A DNA stretch of 64,000 nt from positions 4,039-68,038 of the forward strand of contig NW_019775907.1 in assembly GCF_001039355.2 (NCBI RefSeq), in the 5' to 3' direction. The notes beneath the pieces are model-generated. The model did not search any database, was not told the origin of the DNA, and saw nothing but the letters and a program-made list of their open reading frames with translations. Shown here piece by piece: positions 24,701 through 35,000 of the stretch (its first letter is position 1; each line of letters opens with the position of its first letter). The DNA comes from Lingula anatina. Taxonomy: Eukaryota; Brachiopoda; Lingulata; Lingulida; Lingulidae. The translations under genes and the position numbers were made by a program.

Positions 24701-26868
24701 AACATGTAGTCTACACATTGTACTGAGCGTAATATAATGTAGCTTACCTAGCTCACAGACAACCTATTTGTTCAGGGAAATAGTGGTTAATTACGCTTAG
24801 AGGCAACATCAACAGCACTAATGTGGTTTGGAAATTTCCAAATTCATTTCCAGGAACAATTGGTAGTTTTTTATCGTTATTAATACAACTCTGTTGGTTG
24901 TTGTAAAAAGCAGGCTTAAAATATCATGTAGATGAAGCCTCATTTGGTTTTTAGAACCAGTTTCAGTTGGTTTCTGTTTTGTCTTCTTTTAGCTACTTAA
25001 GAAACTGCTTATAAATAACTGTCATTTGACCTAAGCTGCCTTCATATGAACATGATCCAAGTCCGTAGATTTGGAACAAAACAGATCTTACAGCTTTGCT
25101 AAATAAAGACTCAATCATTAGTAAGTTACTAGTACTTCTATACTGTATTTCTCTTTATCACTATTCCATATGTCTATATTCTTCCTGTGTTATATAAACC
25201 ACAAGCTTGCGCTTAAATAATCATGATGAACAAGGCCCAGACTTAAAGATTATGTCAGTAAATGCATTGATTTCCTGTTTCTAGGATTTTTGCAAAAACA
25301 AACCTGTCAACCACTTAAGTCTGGATTTTCTTTTTTTATTTTTAAATGCACTGAAATATATAATAAAAATTAGGCAACATTCCACTTAATTCACATTCCA
25401 TCTTCAAAATCATAACTATTCTGAATATAAAATCCTACTGTACATAATTATCTTTTTTGAGACAATTCCCACAACATGAATTATACATTAATTTACTGGT
25501 ATTGCTTTTTTTCTCAACAGATTTATGTTCTTTAATGATGAGATGCTGGTGTATTGAACACACACAAAGTCACCCTGATAGTACCAGGTATTATCCCTAT
25601 GAATTAATCAATTCATTGGTTAGGATGCCTTTTTTGTCAAGATGAGAAAAGGGACCTTACAAAATTTAAGAAAACTAAGCTTTGAAGATGAATGTTTCGA
25701 TGGAGCTGAAATAAATAATTTCAAAATTCAGCTTCTAGGTAACTGCATATAAATATCATAACTACTAGTAATACATGATAAATAAAGCTTACATATATCA
25801 CTTATCATGCTGCGCGTGTCCCATTGGTATAAAATTTAAATAAAAAATTATCTTTAAGTAAACTGTCAAAACATACACTTTTCAAATGTAGTTCACTTAA
25901 CCTGCCACAGTTTACATGCAGTACTGAATTTTATATTTCATCAAAAAGATTTATTGCATGCAACACTTATACTTATACTACCTATATATGATATGACAAG
26001 ATGCAGCATTTGCCTGACTGAGTTGAAGCATTGAAATGAGGTTCATAGCAAGCACAAAGATGGAGTATTTGACTCTAGGTATCTTCCAGTACATTGCACT
26101 GCATTCCATGACTTAGGAGAAGGTGATGTAACAATCAAGTTGGCTAATAAAGTAAAACCATGTTTTGCAACATAATCTGATAATTTTACCTACACAGTAG
26201 GAAAGGATTGTGCAACTAATTGCTGAAATATCAACTTTGAGATTCAAGTAATGCATTGTTTACTAACGTATCTGACCTTAATATGTAACCATATCCAAGA
26301 CTATTTGTTTTAATAAAACTTGTTACTGATTGTATAAAAATCAGGCACTACATACAGTATATTTGAAAAACATTTATATTTCATCGTATTACCCAACCTA
26401 CTACTGACTGTACTTCTGAATTCTCTATGATTGTCACTTCTATTGGAATGTTTGATTTGCTAATGAAAGAACAGGCAAACAAAATAACTGTTGCGCAAAG
26501 AACGCAGGTAATTCATCAACAGTTGGATTTGAATGGCAGTCTATGAAAATCAATATCACGATATGCTTGCTTGCTTACGACAGTTTGACTGACGGGGATG
26601 TGTTATGATTAAAGTAAACTGTATGGTGTTTTACAGTCCAATGAAAAATATTTGGACATCCAAACACCCCATTTTAACCGACTAGTCTAACTTAATTTTT
26701 ATGAATACAAAAGCAGTATTAAAAGAAAATTTAGATCCGATTTTGACAGGTAGCCTTTCGCCGTTATTGAAGTGCAGCTCTAATGCAACGAAGACACCTG
26801 TGAAATAAGTCTTACCTGCCATCAAAATCAATTGGCAGAGTAGGATCTTGCTCATACACAGAATCCAT
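5245..26868 (-). CDS. CDK5RAP2: CDK5RAP2/myomegalin-like centrosomal protein (centrosomin family), N-terminal part, 29 exons
   Basis: Family proteins sit at the centrosome and Golgi and recruit gamma-tubulin ring complexes through the CM1 motif. The 29 exons join in frame to 3,136 nt (~1,045 residues) with no stop. Residues ~50-105 form CM1: SPVRARTMKEYDQ, then KKENFSLKLRIYYLEEQ, then NIELKVEVESLKK, a close match to vertebrate CDK5RAP2. The rest is heptad-rich coiled coil with many EKD/KEKD words, plus DLIERLRMARNRSPK in exon 25. The ATG at 26868 gives MDSVYEQDP and lies 300 bp from the divergent URM1 start. The C-terminal half, including CM2, is not in the window. Vertebrates have two paralogues (CDK5RAP2 and PDE4DIP); an invertebrate gene is probably the single pro-orthologue, so the symbol is by family. 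I am sure of the family, less sure of exon 15's acceptor (13700). Confidence 0.93.
5651..5698. repeat. 48-bp near-perfect palindrome in intron 28
   Basis: The arms ATCTTAAATGCTCATAG and CTATGAGCATTTAAGAT flank a central TCTGTATACAGA palindrome. Pairing outward from 5674/5675, 23 of 24 base pairs match; the exception is 5668 with 5681. It could extrude a cruciform or fold as a hairpin in the pre-mRNA. It may also be the remains of a tiny foldback element. Confidence 0.85.
6861..7083. mobile_element. MITE-like element with ~75-bp imperfect terminal inverted repeats
   Basis: The left end (CATTCACAATGAATCTAT...) and the reverse complement of the right end (CATTTACAATGAATTTAT...) align over about 75 bp, both arms reaching a GCTGAATGCAAT core word. 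There is no coding capacity. It lies in intron 27, left of exon 27. The inner sequence (CCATGGGGACTCCTGCTGAATGC) resembles words in the element at 54940-55203, so the two may be one family. I did not find a convincing target-site duplication. Confidence 0.65.
10008..10822 (-). mobile_element. Non-autonomous hAT-like element carrying a BED-type zinc-finger fragment
   Basis: Terminal inverted repeats CAGGGATGCTAGT (10008) and ACTAGCATCCCTG (ending 10822) are exact over 13 bp and extend with GG/CCGG matches. Both flanks carry CTTATT, a likely target-site duplication. On the minus strand, 10633-10304 encodes about 109 residues with Cys-Val-Trp-Cys, then His-x5-His (NHAKTTKH), the pattern of the BED/TTF-like finger at the N-terminus of many hAT-type transposases. 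No catalytic domain follows, so it cannot move on its own. An N lies at 10686. The insertion is in intron 20 of the centrosomal gene. Confidence 0.75.
11325..14897 (-). repeat. Segmental duplication, copy B (of 134-3716)
   Basis: This is the copy embedded in a continuous gene structure: exon 12 is whole here and the neighbouring exons 11 and 20 join it in phase. Differences from copy A include short indels in the (GA)n tract (about 13739-13770), in A-runs near 14500, and single bases in coding sequence that are mostly synonymous. Confidence 0.9.
11418..14912 (-). CDS. CDK5RAP2: CDK5RAP2-like exons 12-19 (duplicated block, copy B)
   Basis: Exon 12 14912-14871, exon 13 14477-14358, exon 14 14228-14136, exon 15 13700-13503, exon 16 13114-13040, exon 17 12570-12445, exon 18 12287-12213, exon 19 11555-11418. 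All are symmetrical phase-0 exons, so gain or loss of the whole block would keep the frame. The product is coiled coil, for example ELENQLHQLQKES and EAIEEKFRALEEKD. Exon 15 could read further 5' through a (GA)n tract as an open frame, but the phase-0 acceptor CAG|GGC at 13700 is the choice that fits exon 14. This copy connects properly to exon 11 and exon 20, unlike copy A. Confidence 0.9.
15217..15243. repeat. Poly-A run beside exon 11 donor
   Basis: About 20 consecutive A residues on the plus strand sit in intron 11, within about 15 bp of the exon 11 donor (15255). Confidence 0.6.
15256..19972 (-). CDS. CDK5RAP2: CDK5RAP2-like exons 6-11
   Basis: Exon 6 19972-19882, exon 7 18898-18759, exon 8 18549-18390, exon 9 17507-17439, exon 10 16441-16373, exon 11 15351-15256. 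The joins are in phase. Exon 6 begins SNAVEGMAYQHENELV, matching the stretch after CM1 in vertebrate CDK5RAP2. Exons 7-8 are Glu/Lys-rich coiled coil, and 9-10 are short, both 69 bp. Intron 6 holds a LINE fragment whose 3' end lies within about 12 bp of the exon 6 donor. Intron 9 holds a small MITE. Intron 10 includes 15421-15960, where I count no CpG at all. Confidence 0.9.
16570..16722. mobile_element. ~150-bp MITE with ~38-bp terminal inverted repeats
   Basis: AGGGCATACAGGGTAAGTAA at the left matches the reverse complement of the right end (GGGGCATACAGGGTATCAC), with a second matched block ending in ACTTTT. The flanks read TTAA (16566-16569) and TTAT (16723-16726), so a piggyBac-like TTAA target is possible but the right site is altered. 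There is no coding sequence. It lies in intron 9. Confidence 0.65.
19215..19870 (+). pseudogene. 5'-truncated non-LTR retrotransposon, reverse-transcriptase C-terminal part
   Basis: An open frame to 19731 encodes ISSDLSWEGHI, KKASKRLYNLKLLKRAG, FYTSVIRPTLEYACQVWHPG and a long tail. These are hallmark words of the region after the catalytic palm in CR1/jockey-like LINE reverse transcriptases. The polymerase YxDD motif and the endonuclease are absent. The fragment ends in an AT-rich tail (ATACATATTATTATTAAAA). It is antisense to the host gene and ends about 12 bp from the exon 6 splice donor (19882). The frame is still open, so the insertion may be fairly young. Confidence 0.8.
20231..26868 (-). 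CDS. CDK5RAP2: CDK5RAP2-like exons 1-5 (start codon and CM1)
   Basis: Coding pieces: exon 1 26868-26816, exon 2 22293-22223, exon 3 21445-21378, exon 4 20888-20781, exon 5 20307-20231. Donors and acceptors follow GT-AG and phases agree across each join: AG|C making Ser between exons 1 and 2, and A|TG making Met between exons 2 and 3. CM1 is spread over exons 3-5. Intron 1 is the longest (about 4.5 kb) and carries a palindromic MITE. The N at 21525 is beside a (TG)n tract in intron 2 and does not touch coding sequence. Confidence 0.92.
21478..21524. repeat. (TG)n microsatellite next to an N
   Basis: This is a long TG dinucleotide tract in intron 2, directly followed by an N at 21525. The N is most simply a gap closed at a hard-to-sequence repeat. 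A (GA)n tract follows at about 21734-21765. Confidence 0.85.
22294..26815 (-). other. Intron 1 of the centrosomal gene
   Basis: This 4.5-kb intron has no further exon I can support. It contains the palindromic MITE at 23991-24307 and otherwise AT-rich sequence of low complexity. Intron 1 ends at the acceptor TTTAG|CACC (22293). Confidence 0.7.
23991..24307. mobile_element. Foldback MITE with ~105-bp inverted arms and 5-bp target duplication
   Basis: The two arms (23991-~24096 and the reverse complement of ~24200-24307) are similar over about 105 bp. Both begin CAGGC, then TACCCAACTACCAG, and share GAATGATCCTGAATTCACC, GACCACACTACC and TTTTCAAGGTGTG. The flanks carry CAACA on both sides (23986-23990 and 24308-24312), a clean 5-bp target-site duplication. 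A short unpaired middle separates the arms and nothing is encoded. A 5-bp duplication does not match the 2-bp, 4-bp or 8-bp classes of the common MITE families, so I do not assign a superfamily. Confidence 0.85.
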
Positions 26869-27167
26869 TTTTGATGCTACGGTGGCATTGCTTTTCGTCT
26901 GGATTTATCGACTATTTGTATTTCGCCGTTTCCAAAATTCCGCCATCTTGGATCAAAGAAACTGCGCAAGCGCGAGGTCTAAAATACAGTTTCGTACTTG
27001 TTTATTACATCTAGTTGATATTGCTTGGCAAATAGTAGCAACAAATTTCTAAAAATCATACATTTTTCATATTATGGATTTATTATAATATATTTGAGGT
27101 GTAAAAGGTACATTAAATCATTTGCGCAACTATTACATTAATTAAAACTAACTTATCTTAGTAAGAA
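26869..27167. promoter_or_regulatory. Bidirectional promoter between CDK5RAP2-like gene and URM1
   Basis: Only 299 bp separate the two divergent start codons. CCGCCATCTTGGAT at 26940-26953 is a strong YY1-type site (reverse AAGATGGCGG). TGCGCAAGCGCG at 26963-26974 is one base from the NRF1 consensus. CpG dinucleotides cluster here, unlike in the adjoining introns. This is the usual layout of paired housekeeping genes. The exact start sites are unknown. Confidence 0.75.
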
Positions 27168-30100
27168 ATGGAACTCGTGGTTTCGTTGGAGTTCAGGTAC
27201 TACAGGTGTATATATAACAACACTAGACACAAGATTGTTTTTTTTTTTTTTTTTTTTTGCTATGATAAATTTTAAAAGAATGGTTTGGCAATTATGAGTA
27301 CCTTTAAGTTGTACATTATGGATATTACTTTAATGCTATTGTATAATAATCTTCAGTTTATTCGCATCATTGTCGCCGACGAAGTCGTAGATTAACGTTT
27401 TGGTGCTTTTGCAATGTGTTTGACTTGACTTCCCCTTTCTTGCTCTCTCTATCTAATAGTCAGTCTTTTCGAGGCGCCTTTCATGCAAATATAACACTAT
27501 GATGAAGCAGAAAAAGTTTATTTACACCAATTTATAATGCTCCCAGTCGGTGGGCCATGGCTGATCAGAGTGATGAATACATTTTATTTTTTAATATTTG
27601 ATAGCGGGGGCGCTGAGCTACTGTTTGACAAGGTTAAAAACCATGAAGTGTCATTGCCAGCCAGAGCGAACGGTCCTTGTAAGTATAGTTTTCACCTCAC
27701 TTTGTTGTTAAACAATGGACTCGTTTCTTAAAATAGTTTTATTGGAACTCGGTTTTCAGTATATGATAGATCCAAGTAGTGGATTATTCAGTTGTGACTA
27801 AGTCTGACAGATTTAATTAATAACGTCAACACACTGTCAGCAGGTAAAACAAAATGTGGATCTATCATGAAGTGAAAACTATAATTCCTAATAGACTTAT
27901 ATCTGCCTTTCTGTTTTAATTTCAATGTTTAATACACGTACTAGAATTCCTGGTGACAAAAACTTTGATACAAAATGATATGAATATCTTTTGTATCTGT
28001 AAGAAAAAAAATGTGTATGAGGTAATGTCATCCATCCTTTTCAGGGACAATTAAACATCTTCTTGTTTGGATCAAAGACAACTTGTTGAAAGAAAGACCT
28101 GAGCTTTTTGTTCAAGGGGACACAGTGTAAGAAAGTTTTTAATTTACTTCTGTAAGAAATAGAATGTGTATGTAAAAATATGTATTTTGTAAGAAAGTAT
28201 TCTTAAATTGGAAATTCAGAAAAAGTCACATTAGGAGATTTTTCTGAAATCCCTTCTTATTTCTGAATTTCAGTTTTAAGAAAATGTTTTTTTTTCTTTC
28301 TTTTCTACAATTATTTTAGTTATGTTGGGTCAAAATGTGAAATAAATGAAAGAATGATGCAGTAAAATTATTTGCAACTGTCTCATCAACAAGAAGACAA
28401 TTTTTTTCACAATTAAGGTGTTGTAATGTGTAAGAAAAGTGATGTGAAGATAACTGTTTTCCAGGCGGCCAGGGATTTTAGTGTTGATCAATGATGCAGA
28501 TTGGGAATTGATGGTGAGTTGTGGTGTTCTGAAAATATTTGTCCCAAAATGTCCTGGTCAAACTAACTAGTTGGTGCTACTCATGTTATACCAATGTATC
28601 ATCTGATATTTGACTGTATTTCTTTCACTCTACATTTGTTTAATTAAGAATGAACAAATGTATATAAAGTCTAAATGAAATTGTCACATACAATTGTAGT
28701 TTTGATGTGTCATGTAAAAAATAAGAGAATTGTGTTCTTTATTATCAGTAAAAGTTTGCTTAATAGTTACTGGGTTATATAAACTTTCCTTAGTCAAACA
28801 TTGTAGACTTTGTGCTATTACTTACATATTTTATCATATTTTGTAGTTTTGGTAAAGATGAGTATGACACAAACTTGGTGCACAGTTACTCATTGGGTTA
28901 AATTTGAGTAAAATCAATTTGTCATGAATGCACTAGAGCAGCTGAGGTGATACCTACCACTGTCACAATAGAAATCTCACTTAACACAACTTGATTTTGA
29001 AATCCAATTACACATAAATACATTGAAATGCACTTCTTTTTGTTATTATTTGGTGATCAGTAATAACATAGTTATATCTTCCTACCTTCAAATCATTGTT
29101 TAAAAAAATCTGCTGTTTTTGATCATTTCTTTTATTTTACCATGTTTAATGGGAGACATTGCCTCACCTGTGTGTATGTTGGAGACACTTATTTCTTATT
29201 GTCTGGAGCTTTTATCTTTTGATGAAATGATATATTAGCTGGTTTTCATATAGATCAACAGTCTGGAGTCCTACATTTTAGTAGGTTACAAGGGTTTGCA
29301 TGATCCTGTGACATTAGCTGTGCTATTATGTCAGCTTATCTATCTTAATGTAACCCTTAACCTACCTTTACTGTGTATATATGTATATATATATAAAGAA
29401 GAAAATATAGTAAAGTTCATGAATTTATTTTCAAAAAATACTCTGTCCTCAGTTGATGTACAAATAAGAACTCTCTCACACCTGTCTAAGGTAGATTTAT
29501 CTATAGACTCCCTGTAGATTGATGGGGTTGAATTTCCTGAAAATTATGGGTGCTACAAAGATCGGCATATAGTATTTGGTGGGTGAGACATGTCACGCTC
29601 TGTTGACCTAACTGCAGTCTTTTGGCCTGGAGGGTTTTGTCTTTACGGATGATCTATTTGAACCTTGTGTAAGGACACCAGAGTGGGTTGGCACATTGCC
29701 ATATTTATGGTAATGACTCGATCTTTTCAATGGGGGAAAATTGTGAATTTTACAGAATCTGATACTGTAGTTTTTAAGTCTTAATTTCTTAAAATAAGAG
29801 CAATCATTTTGAGTGATGGCAACAAAATTGAAAAGCAGAATACCTTATAGTTCTATGCTATGCATTTGAAGCACCACAAATGTTATGCAAAAATATAATT
29901 TTTATGGTTTTAAAATAAGGTATCTGAAAGTTTTTGCCCATTGAAAAGATGGAGTCATTACCATATTTCCTACCAGAACATTAGGACTGATGACAGACAC
30001 ATGTGACAGGGAAAGTGAATCTTAATGTCATGTTGGAATGTAAGGGGATGGGGCTTTATTGGTCTCCAGGTTGGATACCATGGAGATTGTAGATGAAGAG

Positions 30101-30359
30101 AGTTATTGAGGGTATGGAAGTATGTCATCTAATGGCAGCCCAGCATGCTTTAGTATTATATGAATTTTTGAATTGTGGATGTTGAAAAAAATCAATTACA
30201 AGATGGTGTGTATTTTATGAAAAATTGTTTAACATTATTTTTATGAAGATAAATGATAATCATTGTTCTTTTTGTTTCTTTTTTTAATAGGGTGAGCTGA
30301 ATTATGAACTTAAGTCAAAGGACAGGATAGTATTTATATCCACTCTACATGGAGGGTGA
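27168..30359 (+). CDS. URM1: Ubiquitin-related modifier 1 (URM1), complete, five exons
   Basis: URM1 is a sulfur carrier activated by an MOCS3/Uba4-type enzyme. Its C-terminal thiocarboxylate supplies sulfur for 2-thiolation of wobble uridine in Lys, Glu and Gln tRNAs, and it can also be conjugated to proteins. Exons: 27168-27196, 27605-27678, 28045-28126, 28465-28513, 30291-30359. They join in phase to about 100 residues, the normal family length: [18 protein letters not shown], then W at the exon 2/3 join, [32 protein letters not shown] and finally ISTLHGG followed by TGA. The terminal Gly-Gly needed for activation is present and nothing follows it. The start was chosen because ATG 27168 gives the conserved beta-strand before the GGAELLF motif and fits phase 2; an upstream-reading frame through exon 2 is intron. 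It shares a divergent promoter with the CDK5RAP2-like gene. Confidence 0.96.
29708..29963. mobile_element. MITE in URM1 intron 4 (TA target, Tc1/mariner-like)
   Basis: The termini TGGTAATGACTCGATCTTTT and the reverse complement of the right end TGGTAATGACTCCATCTTTT match over about 33 bp (through TTCAATGGG). A TA dinucleotide lies on each side (29706-29707 and 29964-29965). The element is 256 bp and non-coding. These properties fit a Tc1/mariner-type non-autonomous element. Confidence 0.75.
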
Positions 30360-31366
30360 ATAGTAAAAATGTCTTTATGTTGGCAAGCTGAACCAGAAGA
30401 TTTGTGCTGAAAGGAGAAGATATGGGAGAAAATTTTTGAAAACAAAAATGATGGATTTAACCACCAGACTTTGGTCCTATGGCATGTCAAAATTTGACAA
30501 TGTATGAACTTGAAGCTGGACTTGAGCAGAAGGGAGGTGATGTGGGAGAAAATTCTTCCAGTCATAATAATGGATTCAGCCACCAACATTTCACTAAAGT
30601 GTAGAAAAGGATGAATTCAGTAATACCCAGATTCCTATATGTCTCCAGTGTTTCTACACAGAAGGGTTGGAAGCTGGACAAAGAGTTTTCCCCTTCTTTG
30701 ATAGCTAGGACCCACGAGCAGATACTGTTTGTCCTGATCTCATTGAGACCATTTCCAGACCTATTGTACTAAATTTGGATTTATCTGTCTCCCAGGGGAT
30801 TCGTACTAAGCCGCTTAAGCTGAAAGCAATTTAGCGAGAAACCCCTTGGAGATAAAGAAATAAAAAACAAACTGCCAAAAATGGCTGTGCTGAGTGGCAT
30901 TAACAACTTTATCTGCTGGTCAGAATTTCAATAAAATCTATATTTCATTTGGTTTGTGAAGATGGCTTATTTGAAATTTTGTTTTTTTCTGTGTTTATTT
31001 TTTCCTTTCAAGGTTTTATTATCTGTTACCGTGTGTTAAGCATCGTCTTTGAGGGACATCATTAAAGGAATGTCGTAAAGTAACGAGATCACATTTTGTG
31101 ACAGTAATATGCAAATCAAATTTTGCCCCGCCCATCACCATGGTAACAAAGCTGGGACGTGTTGTTAGACCGTCTTTCAATGGTTAAAAATCAGATATCT
31201 CATTTCCATGTATCTCATACTTGAGCATACGTTTGAAACGTTTGTCTTATCATAAGGCCTTCTGCTTAACTGAAATTGGGGGTGTTGACGATGTTGCGCT
31301 AGCTCCAAGATGAAGTACCATCATAATTCCTTCTTTATCTGAGTTAAAAACAACTTGATGAATCAA
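30360..31366 (+). other. URM1 3' untranslated and downstream region
   Basis: The first AATAAA in a good position is 30930-30935, which would give a 3' UTR of about 590 bases. From about 31040 the sequence turns CpG-rich. I see no further gene. Confidence 0.5.
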
Positions 31367-31367
31367 A

Positions 31368-31403
<36 letters not shown>

Positions 31404-31982
31404 TCCAACTATCGGCGGATTACCGACTTTTTGGGAGCCAAAAATATCTATGGTCCCCTGGACCCCACGCCATATTTCCCAAATGGCAGTCTCTTCCTTG
31501 TATTGAACACCATAGTTGAGTTCTGAATATCTCGCGGCCTACCAAGGAAAATAGGGAGATACCTTGTATATTCCAATTATAAAAAAACTTGCACAAAATG
31601 TGCCTTTATTAATCCTTTCAGTGTTAAATAATCACAGTATTGTTCCTATACGTTTTTAAACCTGCATTACAATGGGCGGTTGTGACTAGCATAAAATCGG
31701 GAAATGTCGAGGAGTGTGGTAGAGGTACCGATAAAACAATCTGAGATGCTCTTTCTTATCCCTAGCGGAGGTTAAAAAGTGCAGATCATAAATTTGCATG
31801 TATTTTTCGAGTAACAATGATTTTGCAGATCTGCAAAATTAACATAAAACAATATACTTGTCATTTCGGTGGTGTATTTAAGAAAATTAATATGCGTACT
31901 TTTCTAGGAAGAAATGTACATACAAGGATAAAGAGAAAAAAAACTAATGACATTCAGAAAATTTGCCCCCCCCCCCAAAAAG

Positions 31983-32034
<52 letters not shown>

Positions 32035-32040
32035 GACTTG
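31367..32040. repeat. Poly-T and (AT)n tracts
   Basis: A poly-T run of about 35 bases at 31367-31402 and an (AT)n tract at about 31997-32032 preceded by poly-C and poly-A. Between them is sequence with no recognisable gene. Confidence 0.8.
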
Positions 32041-35000
32041 GTTCATTGCGACAAACAGGTAGATGAGTAACCGCGAGGGGTGGGGGTGGGGTCGCCCATT
32101 TGGCCATTCTTAAACTAATGGCCTATCTCTTGTCTTAAAAATGTAAACAGTAATTTGTTGGAATTTTTGGTTATGGGTCCCGAAAAAATGGTATTTTAGA
32201 TGGCGAACGGTGCCATTTGGTACGGTATAGGACTATGTTTCATCTAGTCAAAATTATAATTTCAAGCGGGGACCATTGGTGTGATTTTTTTTTCAGAAAC
32301 CGAAGGGGGGTGCGTCAGGGGTCGGGACCCCCCTCCCCTCCCCTCCACTGAAGGGAACCACCCTAGTTACCTGTCTTAGTTGTTCCAGGGCACATTGTGT
32401 GCGCGGTGGATCTTCGGTTTACCTTGGCAACTGACCACTCCATGAACCAAACACCGCGTCCACTGGGCTGGGGGATGGGTGGGTCAGTCGTACATATCCT
32501 TCAAGCACTGATGTCCATACACAGTTCTCGTATATCGTCATGGCAACAAGAATTGCGTTTGGACAATCAAGGCATGAATTCGTGATCACATCCCCCTCAC
32601 AGCAACCGACTCCGGCAACATGAAAACTGTGCTGTGCCTTCAGCGTTAAGGCGAAACTGGCTGGAGTCATTTATAAGCAAATATTTACATAATATTGTAA
32701 AAAATATAAAACATTGGTTAATATGAAATTATTGCATTGAAATTAGTATGATAACTGATGTCAGTCTACTCCGAAATTATTCTGTGAAAACTAGTTTTAC
32801 TCTATCCACCCGCCCTCAACATAGAGGAATAGAAAGTAAAAAAAGGCAAATGTTATTCAAACACATGGAATCCCAATAATTTCTTTTCGTGCAAAATATG
32901 GTAAAAAAGTGACAATGATTTATGTTTATATATTGTTCGTTTCTTTGATGTTGAACTCGGAATACTAAAATGAATTTTCAACAATAGATGCACGTATAAA
33001 AACCGTGATTTACGAATGCTGTCTAAAATTACCCCTGAATTTGTACACTGAAATATAGTTTAACTTGTATATATGTTATATTGCTTACAGCTTATGGAAC
33101 GACTTAGATTTACAGCGCACCTGTTTCAACGTCTTGTGTGTCCTCTAAAAGTCATGGCTCCCCTCTGCTATATTCATCACACTGGGGATACACACTAACC
33201 TGTTAGGGAAAAGTACCGATTAATGTGAAATCTTGGATGAAAATATGTCGCAGTCGACCAATACGCTGCAAATAGAGTAGATTCCCAGTGACCAGCGCTT
33301 CATCGTCGTGTGTTCTGTCGGATCTGCTACAGCTGTGTGAAGGAGGTTTGCAGGCTTGTGGTGCAACGGACGCAGAACATAACCCGAGATGTCTCGTGTG
33401 TTTGCTACAAGCCTTGTCTGTGCCTTGCTCCAAGCAACTTCTGTCTTAAATACTGAAGGGAACAAACCAGTTTGTCTTCTCCCCCCATGTCGCCGCGATT
33501 GTCACAGGTGCAATCAAGTGTCTCATGTTGAGGCGATCTCAAACAAAAACAAAGTCTGCGATATGAGATGCTGTAAAAACAAAAGGTCACAAAGAATATC
33601 ACCTTCAATCAACACTAAAATATTAATTAAGTGTTACCTTGTCGGGACCGTATCGAAGGTGATACGACGCTTTGATCAACACCAGCTGAAAATGGCTCTC
33701 ACCGTGTCGTCAGCTGCGGCTCATTGCCGTCTGCGAGACTCGCGATTTTCCACGTGGCGGTCATTTTCAATCGTCCCATTTGAAAAGATACTGGACATTT
33801 CGATGATTATCTAATCTTGTAGTTCGCCAGGCGGAAATTTGATTTCTAAAGCGAGAAGTTTTCATGATTGCGCGGCCTTGTAATTACCTGGTCTCGTCCG
33901 ACAACAAGTTACCTGTTTAAGGCCTATTCAGAACTTGATCCCTATCTTGCTATACTTTTGTCTCGCGCTTGAACTTGTAATCTCCCTTAACAAAATCAAG
34001 ATAAACGCTTTTGTATAGTTTTATCGAGATATTTCTTTGCATACCACTTTGAAGTCCACCAAAGATAAAACACCAGTGCTTCCATTACATCATATGCGGG
34101 GATATTTTACAAAACGTAAAATAGACCGCATATTCTTACTACATTATCTCGAAAAAGCGTGAAAATGTTGTTTATATCCAAGATGATTAAAATTTAGCCA
34201 AATATTTTCGTTTTGACAAAGATCTATAGGTGATCCCTTTCTACCAGTGATTTTGAATATTGGGAGAATTCAGTGCGCATAAAGGGGAAAATGGAATGGA
34301 AAACAAGGAATATGTCACAGTCCGCCTGCGCTTTTCCAATCGTTTCCTTCAGCTCATCACTCAGACTATATACAAAGAAATAACATCATGGGATAGGCCG
34401 AATGCCATACCGGTGTATAAAGAAGTATATATTCATATTTAAAGATTTCTCCTTATAAATAGCAGCATCTTCGCGCAAAGCCCATTGTAATATCATTCAT
34501 TCGTGAGATATGTTTATTGAAATAAAACTAAGCTGGAAACATTGAAAATGAACTCTCAGGATGTGATAAATGAAAAAAAGAATGATCTGATAAACTGGTC
34601 ATGAAATACTCTTTTTTTACATGCAGAAGAACACTGGATGTTTTACTTAAATGTATGCAAAATAGAACGCTCCTTACAGGTAAAAGGCGAACGTGTCATT
34701 TAAAGTATCTAATCGTCTATTACACCATTGAACCCGAGTCTGGATATAAAGGTAAATTGACCAACTAAAGAGCTCATTATACCAATACCACATTACAACA
34801 TACAAAAGAGGAAAACCATTAACAGACATGCATCAACCTGTTAAGAATAAGCGGTTGGCGATTTTTCTTTCAGAGACACTTAAAAGAGTACACTTCATGG
34901 GGCGACAGGTAAGCTATATGGCTGTGCGCCTCTTCGCGTGCAACGTAGCGTGCTCAGGCGGCGGAGGCACAAAGTGGCTAAATGGCGGGATAAATGGCCA

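Noticed and set aside
32419-32670. 83-codon minus-strand frame ending near a donor-like CAAG|GTAAAC
   Set aside because: No recognisable family and no acceptor-side evidence; it overlaps a plus-strand frame of similar length.
33389-33814. 141-codon plus-strand frame with a signal-like start (MSRVFATSLVCALLQATS) and several Cys residues
   Set aside because: The region is GC-rich with overlapping open frames on both strands. There is no domain, no splice partner, and the later part is not Cys-patterned. Chance is the simpler explanation.
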